DNA from: Flammula alnicola
Taxonomy: Eukaryota; Basidiomycota; Agaricomycetes; Agaricales; Strophariaceae
Assembly: GCA_015499995.1 (NCBI GenBank)
Contig: JADNRV010000002.1
Span: forward strand, 744,001-808,000
DNA length: 64,000 nt
Direction of reading: 5' to 3'
The position numbers were made by a program, and so were the translations under genes. Positions 36,866 to 47,543 of the stretch are shown here, one piece after another (position 1 is the stretch's first letter; every line of letters starts with the position of its first letter). The notes below the pieces were generated by a model. That model saw only the letters and a list, made by a program, of their open reading frames with translations. It was not told the DNA's origin and did no database searches.

Positions 36866-37223
36866 TATACTGCAACCTCCAGCAACACAGTAACGACAGT
36901 CGAGGATTGGAGTTACTATCACCCCTAACTACCCATCCGACTCATTGAATACCCGTATTGTATAGAAATTTAATCTGACGGTTGTAAATAATAATTACTC
37001 GCAACAAAAGCTTCTCATAAGTACCATCCAGAGTATTTGTTGCTCATGTGACAATGACTTTTATTTTACTTTTCAAGTCTTTGTCTATGTCCCCTACTGA
37101 GGTGAACCATATGATCGAGGAATACTCATATATGTTGCTAGAAGATACCAGAACTACGACTCCGCGAGCAGCACGGCGCAAGGGCCGATTGGAAGGGTTT
37201 GATGCTGATCTATCTATCTATCT
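36866..37223. other. Intergenic region bordering the accessory island
   Basis: The region is AT-rich and without a convincing gene. It ends in a short CTAT microsatellite at about 37208-37225, just before the 142-bp tandem repeats start. Confidence 0.45.
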
Positions 37224-37480
37224 ATACTATAAATCGAAGAGGGTCTTTCACACGTGACAGACAAAGACTGGTCACAGTTGATCACAGACAAACATGTCAC
37301 GTCTCTCTGCCGTTCGGACATCTAGGCTAACGGCACGCCCGTGCGAAGCACGGGTCACGCGCTCGTACTATAAATCGAAGAGGGACTTTCACACGTGACA
37401 GACAAACACCTGTCACAATTGCTCACAGACAAACCAGTCACGTCTCTCTGCCGTTCGGCATCTAGGCCAACGGCACGAAA
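37224..37480. repeat. 142-bp tandem repeat, one full and one partial copy
   Basis: The unit starts TACTATAAATCGAAGAGGG at 37224 and again at 37366, giving a period of 142 bp. The second copy runs to about 37480 and lacks the terminal hairpin. Copies differ at a few sites, for example ACATGTCACG against CCAGTCACG. The unit is rich in GTCAC motifs. Confidence 0.85.
37333..37367. repeat. 35-bp hairpin sequence, left copy
   Basis: The core is CCCGTGC GAA GCACGGG at 37338-37354, a perfect 7-bp stem with a 3-base loop. TCACGCGCTCGTA follows. All 35 bp recur identically and in the same direction at 47509-47543. A hairpin shortly before a fixed end resembles Helitron 3' ends, but the terminal CTRR is not clear. 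Confidence 0.8.
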
Positions 37481-37765
37481 AATTGGTCATTCCCAGGGAG
37501 GTCTAGAACGATTGTGGTGCGTTTTGGAACCCAGGGATATCTCCAACTTTTCCAAAAATAGCACCCAGGGATTTCTATTCTGGGCCAAGTGGCACACAAC
37601 ACTTAGTCGAGTTGCCGAAGGTAATGCAAAGGCTTTTAGATACTCGATAGGATGAGATGAGTCGACATAAGTTATATATATTTGTATTTAGCTATCAAAT
37701 AGCTGCAGTTGGAGCCGTAAAAGTAAGGGCAAATAGCGTAAAATTAAGGGCAAAATAGCCAATGG

Positions 37766-40700
37766 CTACAAACAATCTATGCGAAGATAACGGCGCCCTT
37801 CACGCTCGGAAATTAGCGATTCACATGAGCTGCCGGTGAATTCAAGGTCGTAGAGAAGGAAGTATGTGTGGTCGCCGATAGACGTTGTACGGGATGCGAT
37901 CATTCGCGAGAATGCTTCGTCTTCCAGTGTATACTCGACCGCGGTATTTGGGCTCTGTGCGTGGTGATCCATGACCTTTTCGTAGAGATCCCGAACAGTG
38001 GAAAGAAACTTCGCTGGATTGAACGATTTCCCTGCGCTGAATACGCCCTGAGGTTGGGGCCATTCAGGTAGCAAATCTGACTCGGACCCAGGTCTTGGTT
38101 TTTGCGCAACACCATCTGCGCAAACTCCTTTGCGATGGTTCAGGTTCTTGTTTCCAGTGTACATGATTGCCTTGCAACGGGTACACACAGCACCCTTCCG
38201 CTATAATAAAGAAATATGAGATACTCTGCGAACTTGATCAGACAAATATAGACAGCTTACTTTCTTCGGAGAAAGCCCGTCAGCGCTCAGTGTCTCTGTC
38301 TTGATCAGGGCTGGGACTGCCACACAGTGCTTTGTCCAGAATGTGTCCGTGTTGCTTTTTTTGGCTAAGAAATAAAGTAATATCAATTCCAATGTAGTGC
38401 CCATTTGAAAAGAGAATTTCACGTACAGTGATAGTTTCCTTTAAGAATCCTATCAGAGATCTTAGGCTCAATCGCATTAAGCTTATCGACCAACGCTCGA
38501 GGATTCTTCTTGATGATTTCGATGTTTTTCTTCTTTCCAACCACCTCAAGTCGGTCGTTAAAGATCTTGGCAGCAGATGCCCACTTTGAAGCTGTCATTC
38601 CAAATGAGATCCATTGGAATTCGGCGCGCATATCCATAAACAGGTAAAACTCATCATCGCCAGTGATTTGAAGAGCTCGAGGATCGATGGAAGTTCCGAC
38701 CGAGAATAGTAGTTGAGATCGCGTAAGGCCTTTGGTGCGCAACGCTGAAGGAAGCGGCAGCGGTCGCCGGAGCATTTCTAGCAAGTGTCGTGGTGGCAAA
38801 GCCTGCTGGGTAACAGCTGCTTGAGAGCCAGATGTCGATGACGCAGGCCCAGGGGTGCGAGGCCTTGAAAACGATTTATCGAGTGTTGTTTGAAATCTGA
38901 ACAGAGCATGCACATCGCCGCCCGTACTCGAGGATGTACCTGGAAGGGCTATGTCACTTGGTACAACGGAATTTATTGGCTCGCAATCAAGAAGAGCCGT
39001 GCAGTCTGCTGCAAAGTCCTAAAACTTAAGAGTTAGAATCCATTCTTGAGATTTGGTGTTCAGATGCTCACCTGTGGTTCTGGCGTTTCATCGAGGACCT
39101 CATATTCTGGAGGTGGAGAGCTAGAAAGGCCTAATGCAAGCGCACTTGGACTAAGCGCCCCAGTGAAGCGTCTGCGCTTCGAGTCGGGCGGTATAGCGTC
39201 TACGCTGAGACTCGGATTTGGGTTAGTATCAGCGATATCCAGTGTTGCGCGATCCTTTCTCTTTTGGGATGGCATCCCAGTAGACACGGAGGCGATGGCA
39301 GTTGGAGCGTTAAACGACGATGTGTTTGATATATTTAAACCTGAGGACAGCATAGTAAAGACGGCAATATTAGGCAGGGACAATTTGAATGGCAAATAAA
39401 GTAACAAACCTGAGGCCTGAATATTCAGAGAACTCTGTGCCATCCTTACCGAGAAAAGATGCTCGTCAACCTCAAGCGAGCGGATAAATCGAGTTTGGTC
39501 TGTTTCGGCGACTTGAGCATCGATATCATCAATTAACCCAGCGTCTGAATCAGATGCTTCCGCCTTCATCTCCACAAACCCTCCAAATGTTATCGAATGA
39601 GCGGATTCCACTAATCCAATCACCTCGGTGACTTGGACTTGCGGGAGAGTTGGATAAGCATCAAGTTTGCGCTTTAACGCAGGCGGCTCCTTTTCATATA
39701 ATGAATTGAATAACTGCGCAGTGTAGTTAATGAGCTGGATGTGGTGTGAGGCGTATGTTGATGCAACGAATTGGTGGAAATTAACAGGGCGTTGATTTTC
39801 GATACGGGATGAGGCAATGCGTATGTTTCGTCGAAGGAAAAAGTCGTGTCCGAGGCCAGTATAAATCTCGATACCGCTGGGTTGTGCTCGCTGAATCGAG
39901 TTCCAACCTTTGTGGGATCCTTCAATACGGCTGCCGTCCATCGCAATATCTTCACGAGGGCGTGCTAAACATCCTTTTCGAACATGATTGAGCTGATCAG
40001 CATGGACCTATCATGGTTAGATTAAATTAGTTTGACCAATAACCGTCGAATAGTAAATAGAAAGGGGATGTACCTTCGATGCAGCAGCCGACCAAACCCC
40101 GCCACGTTGTACCCATTTATCATACGCTTCAACTATTCTGGTTTCCTGCTGTGATTGTTCCCAATAGGTCGCAGGCTGGTTTGGCTTTGCAGGGCTTTTG
40201 ATGATGGCATTCCGTATGTCCAAAAGCACTTCTCGACGATGTGCGTTTTTAGTGCCTCCATAAATCGCAGCGCCATATCTAAGAGTACAGGCCAATCAGC
40301 CTGATATTCATCGAGACCGTGAATGTAACGCACCGCATAATAAAATGATAGACATCAAGTACAATTGCCGTTTCATCTCCAAGGCCCTCGCGAACATATC
40401 GTCGCACTTGACAGCAATTGTCAACGATAACGGCTAATGGTTTGGGAATACCCATGGCATCATGTCGTTTAGCAATACCCTGTAACAGCTCTCGTGTTTC
40501 TGCACTAGTACCTACCACCCTTTATGATATACCTTAAACAAATGCCAGCACAGTCATCTGTATCCTCCCAAGTGTAGTTATGAAATGAAATGCCTAGACA
40601 AATGAAATGAAATATATTTCATTTCTTACCAGAGAATATATCATGACTGGTAGGGAGATATTTCATAACTGTCTAGCTACTTATTTTATATCTGTGGCGA

Positions 40701-42907
40701 CTTTTTCATAACTTTTCCTTGCAATATTTCATAACTTCCTGGCTATTTCATTTCATATCTATAGGACAACTTTTTCATAATTCCCTATCAGTCTATTTTA
40801 TTTATCATAGATAATTAAATACTTTATAGAGCATGTGACTGGATTATGTAATTGATGGGAAACTTAGAAATTGCCTTTTCCTTGCTCCTCCACCCATACT
40901 CTTATCAGATTATGGCCTCAAATTGAAAGTTATTTAGAAATCAGTCTAGCACCCCCTGCAGACAAGTGCAGACAATATTGCATTAAAACATGTTTATTTT
41001 ACTTATTTAATCAGTAATCAGTTGTTTAGAAATAATGAAATAGATTAATAGGACAGTTATGAAATTATTGCCAGAAAGATATAAAATGAAATAGTCAGGA
41101 AGTTATGAAATATCACAGGAAAAAGTATGAAAAAGTCGCCACATAGACATAAAATAAGTAGCTAGACAGTTATGAAATATCTTTCTACCAGTTATGATAT
41201 ATTCTCTGGAAAGAAATGAAATATATTTCATTTCATTTGTCTAGGCATTTCATTTCATAACTACACTTGGGAGGATACAGATGACTGTGCTGGCATTTGT
41301 TTAAGATTTATCATATAAATGGTAGGTACCACTCCTTTCTGCCGGTGAAGGGCTCACGCAGAATCGCTAGAAGCAGATAAGTCAGATACATATATTCAGG
41401 TTGAATAATCGGCTTGACCTACCCATGAAAGGCCTTCGCCCTCTTCGTTAATCGCACTTAGAATCCCCCCTTTCAATGGGTTTTGACGGTACCCATCTTT
41501 ATCGATTATGGTGGCCTTTCCCGCTGATTTGAAGGTGTTGTCTAAAGAGATGGATTTTGCTGGTGGAATAAAGCAAATCAGCTATAAGAACAGCTAATGA
41601 AAAGGTGGATTTATTCTCACCAGTTCTAGTTTTGGAATATTCGACCGATTCCGATTGTCGAACCCTTGCGATAAAGTCCAGATATAGATCGGTGACCAAG
41701 TCATTCGTCAGAAAGCAGTCGTTGTAGCCCTTTTCATCCGTAGGCGACGAAAATTTCTGGAGGTTATTTCGTTTGAAAAGGCTCGGTCTTGCAGATTTGA
41801 AGTACGAGAGGTATTCGAGCATTCTTTGCCTATATTCAAGTAGATGAAGCTCTGACATCGAGTTAGAGATAAGTTTGTTGGACGAGACATTTGCGACTCA
41901 CGTTTCAGATTTTCTGCTAGGCCAGCGGATGTAGAGGATGGGCGAAGCTCTACGATCAAGTCGAAGAGTTCATGCGTTACAGCTGCCCGTTTGAGAAAGT
42001 ACGGAATATTTCCTAAGCACAGCAGCGACTCTGAGATCAACTATTCCGAAGCTGCGATCGATAAAAGGCACTTACTTGGTATTTTCCAATGCTCCCACTT
42101 ATCCCAAAATACGTGATTCGTTGCGACGAAACAGTAGCCTCCAGGGCTGTCATTTGCCTTGCAATCTTTGCATCGCAGCTGGTAGCCTATTGCCCTTTCA
42201 TTCATACGAATACCGTAGACATTGCGAGCGCCGGTGCTGTTCCACCCATCCCATCGAATTCCAAATGAGGTGCTGCATTGCGGACACTGCGTAAGTATTG
42301 TCGGATAAAACACTGGATGTACAACGGTGAGCGCAGCAATGTACGCGTGCTCAGGCCTTATGGCTGGCGTCGCGTCTCATCGCATATAATGGAGGAAAGT
42401 TGGCGGGGCGAACCGCGGTCCTAGAAGTGGAATACTCTTGTCAATTATTCGCGGTATCTCCTTCGCACTGGTGCTAGCATTTCCATGCACAGCGAGCTTT
42501 GAATGAAGGTAGTCCACGTATTCCACGACCTCTGCCTCCCACTCTAGCTGCTCCGCTGGTGTGCAGTTATCCTTGTGATTCGTCCATGAATTCACGCGCT
42601 TATTTACCTAGGGTTATGCGGTAAAATTTAGCGAACATGTCTAGTTAGAATACAATATATGACGCACATTTGCCTTCCAGGCTATCTCGAACTGTTCTTT
42701 CGCCGTCGCAGACTTTTCTAAACCTTTGAGGATCCCGCGTATTGTTCTGGGCTCGAAGACGTCTGTGCTGAGTGCCATAGTAGGTATTTTGCTGTAGAAC
42801 GGCGTCGATTTCGAGGAGGTTGGTTTCAAGACTCCAGTGTTGTCTTTTTTGGCTAATTGCAATAGCGGAACCAAATGACTGAATAGCATTATCCGGCCAG
42901 GGTGCAC
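37766..42907 (-). pseudogene. Large DDE-type transposase gene, interrupted by an inserted element
   Basis: Many exons join into a protein of over 1,000 residues. The N-terminal half has paired Cys motifs typical of zinc-binding recognition domains (TILTQCPQCSTSFG, then YQLRCKDCKAND) around WDGWNSTGARNVYGIR. The middle part has GIPKPLAVIVDNCCQVRRYV and AIVLDVYHFIMR. A D-N-C-C motif followed by a second strand with LDVYH looks like the RNase H-fold core of a DDE transposase. The C-terminal part has a Cys/His cluster (CTRCKAIMYTG, NLNHRKGVC). The frame was traced through the exons on both sides of an 823-bp insertion at 40507-41329. The start is uncertain. It lacks the typical KDZ sequence blocks, so the family is left open. 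The insertion should inactivate it unless spliced out. Confidence 0.6.
40507..41329. mobile_element. 823-bp MITE-like inverted-repeat element
   Basis: Terminal inverted repeats of about 250 bp start AGTACCTACC on the left and end GGTAGGTAC on the right. Further inside, TTAAACAAATGCCAGCACAG is mirrored exactly at the other end. The interior is AT-rich with no gene. The 4-bp sequence CACT flanks both sides (40503-40506 and 41330-41333) and fits a target-site duplication. Removing the element and one CACT rejoins the transposase frame without a stop. Confidence 0.88.
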
Positions 42908-43612
42908 GACCCTGATCGTCGAGTTCCTACAATGCTTTCAGGGACAGAAAGATCTGATCAGGTAGATCGGTGCTTACCTTGAAGATTTGAATGCCGAGCA
43001 GGCCAGTATGTAGTACCGTAAAGGCGTAAGTACATAGCTCAGGGCCATGTTGACAGGGTCATGATATCATAGATCATCTTGGCGATGTCGATCATTGTGG
43101 TAGCCGGTCGCCATATATCCATCGTAAGTCGCGAATATAGGCGCTGCCTTTGAGAGCGTTGAGACAAGCAGCGTGAATGTGCAATGGCCAGAGTTAAGTT
43201 CAGCGTACAGTATGCAGCGTGCCTTGGGTAAGCGCTGACCGAAAACCCTAGGTTAAGGTTAGGTCCACGAGAAGGTCAACTTCGGCGGCTATCGATCATT
43301 GATGTTCCCACCTTGAAATTTGTTGGCTCTTTCTCAGTTTTAAAACACCGCGTCCTTCATCGCAGTCTCTGCTCTGCTGCAAGGTACGTTCTCGCAGGCT
43401 CACTAATATCTCCCAATCTCCCAGGTGAACCGATTTGCTTACCGATTTGCTTCTAGGGAACGCCGCAGTGCCAAAGGCCAAAGGTACAGCACACGTTACG
43501 GCACACGTCGCGTCCCAATGCAATGTACGTCTGCTCTCCACGGACTGATTGAGCTCATGCCTGGGCTCTCAGTCCGTTTTTCATTGGCTGCAAGTTTACT
43601 CACACATGCCAC

Positions 43613-45218
43613 ATGCTTCTAGCGCTGAAACCCGCCTCGATGAAGGCTCCTGCGCGCGCAGATGCATCGCCCAACTCGCCCCTGGATGTCTGCCCTGTAA
43701 TTGCCTCAGGAGATGCCGACTTTGCTGCTCTTCTTCGTGCAGCAATCGATAGAGAGGATGAATGCGATGAGAATTTGCCCGGTAAGCCGCGGGCTGCTGC
43801 TTTCTTTAGATCCAACGTTATGCTCACAGAACGGCGTTTTATAATAGGCGCTAAGCTCATAACGTCCGCGATGAAAGACGCACGGCCGGTTAAAAAAGCA
43901 AGATTCGATGACCCAACGCCAGCTCTCGATGCCGCCGATAACTCGCCATCGAACCCATCACGCCAGCAATCACGCCAGCACAAGAAACGGTGCAATGCGT
44001 GTAACAAACAAATACTAGGCGATGGATATCGTTCGTCAGCGCAGACCACGCGAAAATGCCTCAGAAGTGCGGAAATTGTGCAGACAACGCTTGACACCGC
44101 CAAGCTGCCAGTTGCAAGTGGAGCTCGCACGGCTCTCAACAAGCCCGTCCCTCAGAACCCCAGAGAAATTCCTGAGATCAAAGCGTTAGTCGATGATGGG
44201 TTTCAATATATTGCATGCGGTACGGATGGGTACGTTATTTAGCCTATATTGCCTATGATGTGCTGGCTGAGCCTGCTTTCTAGAGTTCCGTCTAAAGAGC
44301 CTCAGCCTATTGTCGATCGTAACGGGCTTATCGTTGCCCATATTGCTGGTGCCCCCCAAGATACTACCTATGATGAAGAAGCCAAGGACCTCTTCAGAAT
44401 CATCATCGAGGAATCAAACCCGAATACATTTTCGAAAGGCGAGTTGAATCATAAACGCGGGAGCTTTCCTGCTGTCAACTTCGGCTTTACGCTCCCAAAC
44501 GGATTTAAGCACCCAATTAATCTTGAAAACAGCCACCACGAAGAGAAGATCCGTCGCATCTCCGGCTGCCCTGGGTTCAGAAGGGTTTCTGCATTTCAAA
44601 ATGGTACACCTAAGCCTTGAACCCTTCAGCATATTTCAAAATTGACTGTAAGCTTGTTTAGCGGCCTTCGAATTCTGGAACCCAGGCGTCTATAGGTATC
44701 AGAAATCCCGAGTCGAGCAGCTTCTGGCTCACGACCCAGAACTCAGGCGCACAACTCCGAAGACTATATTTCCTACAACTGCGTGCAACTTTCGAAACGT
44801 ATGCTGCTACAAGCATCGCGATACCCAAAACTGTCCGTTTGGGTGGTGCGCAATTACAGCGCTCGGAGACTTCGATCACACATTAGGAGGGCACCTTGTC
44901 CTCTGGGAGCTGAAGCTCATTATTGAATTTCCCCATGGATACACCATTTTTATTCCATCCGCCACAATCACTCACTCAAACATTCCAGTTGTTGACGGCG
45001 ATGTCAGGGTCTCAATTACGCAATACTGTGCCGGCAGTGTCTTTCGCTACGTGGATAATGGATTTCGCACTGACAGGGCATTGCGTGAAGCTGACAAGGA
45101 GCGGTATGAAACAAGTCAAGCACTGAAAGACCGCATGTGGAAGATGTCTTTAGGTCTGTTATCTACTGTTCAGGACTTAAAGACTGGGAAACGTCCAGTG
45201 GTTCCTTTGTTTCAGTAA
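43613..45218 (+). CDS. TET/JBP-like 2-oxoglutarate/Fe(II) dioxygenase (putative)
   Basis: The N-terminal exon starts MLLALKPASMKAPARADASP and includes a basic, Cys-containing region (KKRCNACNKQILGDGYRSS). Middle exons give VDDGFQYIACGTDG and IVDRNGLIVAHIAGAP. The last exon, about 44660-45218, is fully open and has the catalytic core. That core shows CYKHRD (the HxD iron ligands), FGWCAITALGDFDHTLGGHL, IEFPHGYTIFIPSATITHSN (distal His), and ITQYCAGSVFRYVDNGFR (Arg for 2-oxoglutarate). This matches a dioxygenase family greatly expanded in Agaricomycetes. Assignment to TET/JBP rests on remembered family patterns. Enzymes of that class oxidise 5-methylcytosine and are known to travel with transposons in these fungi. 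No stop breaks it, so it may be intact. The start and the first intron are uncertain. Confidence 0.6.
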
Positions 45219-45300
45219 TACTACCTCTACCTATCAAGTCAATCAAGTCACTGTAAAAATACATTACATTCATATACGTTGCATTCAAATTCTAACATAC

Positions 45301-45339
45301 ATTAAGGGCATACATTAAGGGCATACATTAAGGGCATAT
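45301..45339. repeat. 13-bp tandem repeat, three copies
   Basis: ATTAAGGGCATAC is repeated head to tail three times, the last ending in T. It lies in the gap between the two convergent island genes. Confidence 0.9.
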
Positions 45340-45349
45340 ATATATTCAG

Positions 45350-47212
45350 TCAGAGGTAAGGTCAATGAACCAGCTATTTTCTCCAGTCTGAACCCATTTA
45401 TTATTTTCACCATCAACAGCGGTTGCATCGGCGTAGGGATGGGGGTGGGCTTGCAGGGTCAGCGTGCTATTTTCCACCCCATGTGTCTGTCCATCCTAAG
45501 TACGTTCAGGCTTAGCATGAGTGATAGATATACCGCACAGCATTCAAAGGAGATATACCTTTTTTGTTTGAGAACCTTTACGGCGGCTTTTGAGCTCCCG
45601 GTAAAACGATTGAGAAGGGAGAGATGGAGATGGCCAAACCGTGACCTGGTCGATTGAGCTATTTCCAGCAAAACCAGGTCCCATCGAGTCGACAAAGTTC
45701 GCCGTCAATACTACCAACTTGGGTTGCGGCTCGGTTCCGTACGCACGTGCGAATTGGCCTCGACGGACCTGGTGTGATGCAGTAAGCACTTCGGCATGTA
45801 TTGAATCAGGCAGCTGAAGCTGCTGGCGCTCGGGGATATATCTGACTAAAGGCTATTCAGAGCTTAGTATTTTCGCACTAACAAAGATGCGAAAGAGAAA
45901 GAGCTTACCGAATACAGCATCTGTAAGAAAATACCCTGCCAAAGAGTTGCCTTGAATTTCTGCTTGATTATTTGCGGATTCTGCCAATGAAAGTGCTGAG
46001 TGCAGAACCGAGTGATCGCGGGAATCGACGGCTGTTTAAATTGCCATTGGCTAAGATTAGGTGGACCTGGCGACCATGATGTGACGGGATTGACGTAGAG
46101 ATCGAGGATGCGGCGATCTGGAAATGCCCCCGAAATGGCTGCTGCGAGATTTGGCTGGCACCTGCTGAGAAACTTCCGAGAATTAGTCAATAACTCTGCT
46201 CGGATAGCACAGCGCCATTGGATAAGAAAATGATCAAAGTCATCTCCATGAAGGCGACGGAAAGCAGCAAGGAGCTGGTCTCCAAATCCACAGCGAGCAA
46301 GTGCAGATGCAGTCGTGGGGCCGCACCCTTCTATCCCATCGCTGTAATCCCCGCCGCAGAGGAGGGCGAAAAGAATGATGCCTCCTTGCGTTAACGGCAT
46401 CGCACCTGCTGCATAGATAATGTACTGGTCCGGATATTCTCGCTCTTTCTTTGGAATGCTGCAGGAGAGAGATGAGTGAGATCTCAAAAAACACGAAGTA
46501 CATTACCTTCGAAGGAGCAATCGCGTCCCGAATAGAACAGCATCGCTATCACTTGTGATAACGCCGTGGATGTATCCTTTGCAGTTAAGCTTCGCGAGCT
46601 CAGCCTCAGCTTCGCGAGCTCAGCCTCAGCTTCGCCAGGTGCCTTGACAAGAGCCTTTGAGCCTTGAATAAAACGGCGAGTACATGACGTACTTACAGGG
46701 TGTGTGCAGTAGCCGAAGATCTTGACTAACTCAATTGCGAGACTCATCCACCATATCGGCTGGCGTCGAACCTCATGGCCGCGTTTGAAGGGAGGTCGCG
46801 CCGAGCCATCGAGTACGAAGATAAGCGAGACCGGTGCCTTGATATATTCAGTCAACATCTTGAAGAAGATATAGAGCCCGGCACCGGCCCACTGATGGTT
46901 CACACCAGCGGCTAGTGCACCGGCATTGCATTGGGCCATGCATGTTCTACGTGCATGAATGCCTATCAGCTCGGCAATCAGGAGTGAGGAAATGCTTGTA
47001 CGTACCCCATATCCACCCCTAATATTAGCGTTGCATTCCTTCCCTCTATTCCTTCAGATTTGGCGCTTAAACGATGCTCCGCTGCGAGTGTGAGCAAAGA
47101 CTTGCTCGTTTTGACGCGATCAAGGACCTAATTGAAGACACAATCAGAAGTGTTCAAATGGCCAAAGAATTTCGGTTTCGGGGCTTACCGTCCAGAGCGA
47201 ATGTATTCCCAT
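45350..47212 (-). pseudogene. XPG/Rad2-family nuclease, broken by a 20-bp duplication
   Basis: The first exon starts MGIHSLWTVL at 47212, the invariant N-terminus of XPG/FEN1/GEN1 nucleases. The second gives SLLTLAAEHRLSAKSEG and LILGVDMG. The N-region continues with VSLIFVLDGSARPPFKRG. The I-region is APGEAEAELAKLNCKGYIHG, followed by VITSDSDAVLFGTRLLLRR in the expected frame. A helix-hairpin-helix part then gives FALLCGGDYSDGIEGCGPTT. The C-terminal exons (RYIPERQQLQLPDSIHAEVL) run to a stop at 45350-45352. A 20-bp direct duplication at 46589-46628, inside the EAEAELA codons, shifts the frame. The nuclease is therefore disabled in this copy, while everything around it is conserved. Its role in the element is unknown. 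Confidence 0.75.
46589..46628. repeat. 20-bp exact tandem duplication inside the nuclease gene
   Basis: GCTTCGCGAGCTCAGCCTCA occurs twice without a gap, followed by a partial third GCTTCGC. Twenty is not a multiple of three, so the coding frame is lost across it. Confidence 0.95.
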
Positions 47213-47508
47213 AGCGTTTTAGCTTCTTGGTTAATTCAGTTGTGAAGGACGGGCAGCTGGGACATTAGCGTCGTCGTCGAGAGCGTCGTCGAGTGCAGAG
47301 GAGGGCTAAGCGGGCACAAGCATCTGAGGTGGGGTGTCTTAGATTAGATTAGGAGGTAACGCGCATGCGTCATATCAATGTCATGTGGGGGTTGTGCACG
47401 TGCCGGGTCGTTCGGTGAAAATCGGTCAACATTGGTCGCTTCGGTCGTAATCGGTCGCGTCGCCCGTTTTGGATATCCCTGGGTATGGCGAAGCTGCCGC
47501 TTTGGAAA

Positions 47509-47543
47509 GCACGCCCGTGCGAAGCACGGGTCACGCGCTCGTA
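47509..47543. repeat. 35-bp hairpin sequence, right copy
   Basis: This is identical over 35 bp to 37333-37367 and in the same orientation. The stem-loop core is at 47514-47530. Sequences differ immediately on both sides, so the border of the repeated block is sharp. Confidence 0.8.

Larger units (their letters stand above)
37333..47543. mobile_element. Transposon-like accessory island (about 10.2 kb)
   Basis: The segment holds a transposase-like gene, a TET/JBP-like dioxygenase and an XPG-type nuclease, with no host-type gene between them. Identical 35-bp hairpin copies lie near both edges. A 13-bp sequence ACCCAGGGATATC at 37529-37541 recurs inverted at 47472-47484. CCCAGGGA occurs three times near the left edge (37492, 37530, 37564). 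It is uncertain whether this is one composite element or nested insertions. Confidence 0.4.

Noticed and set aside
37766..42907. Assignment of the transposase to the KDZ superfamily
   Set aside because: The association with a TET/JBP-like gene suggests it, but the KDZ blocks I know (for example a YDIACQW-type motif) were not found.
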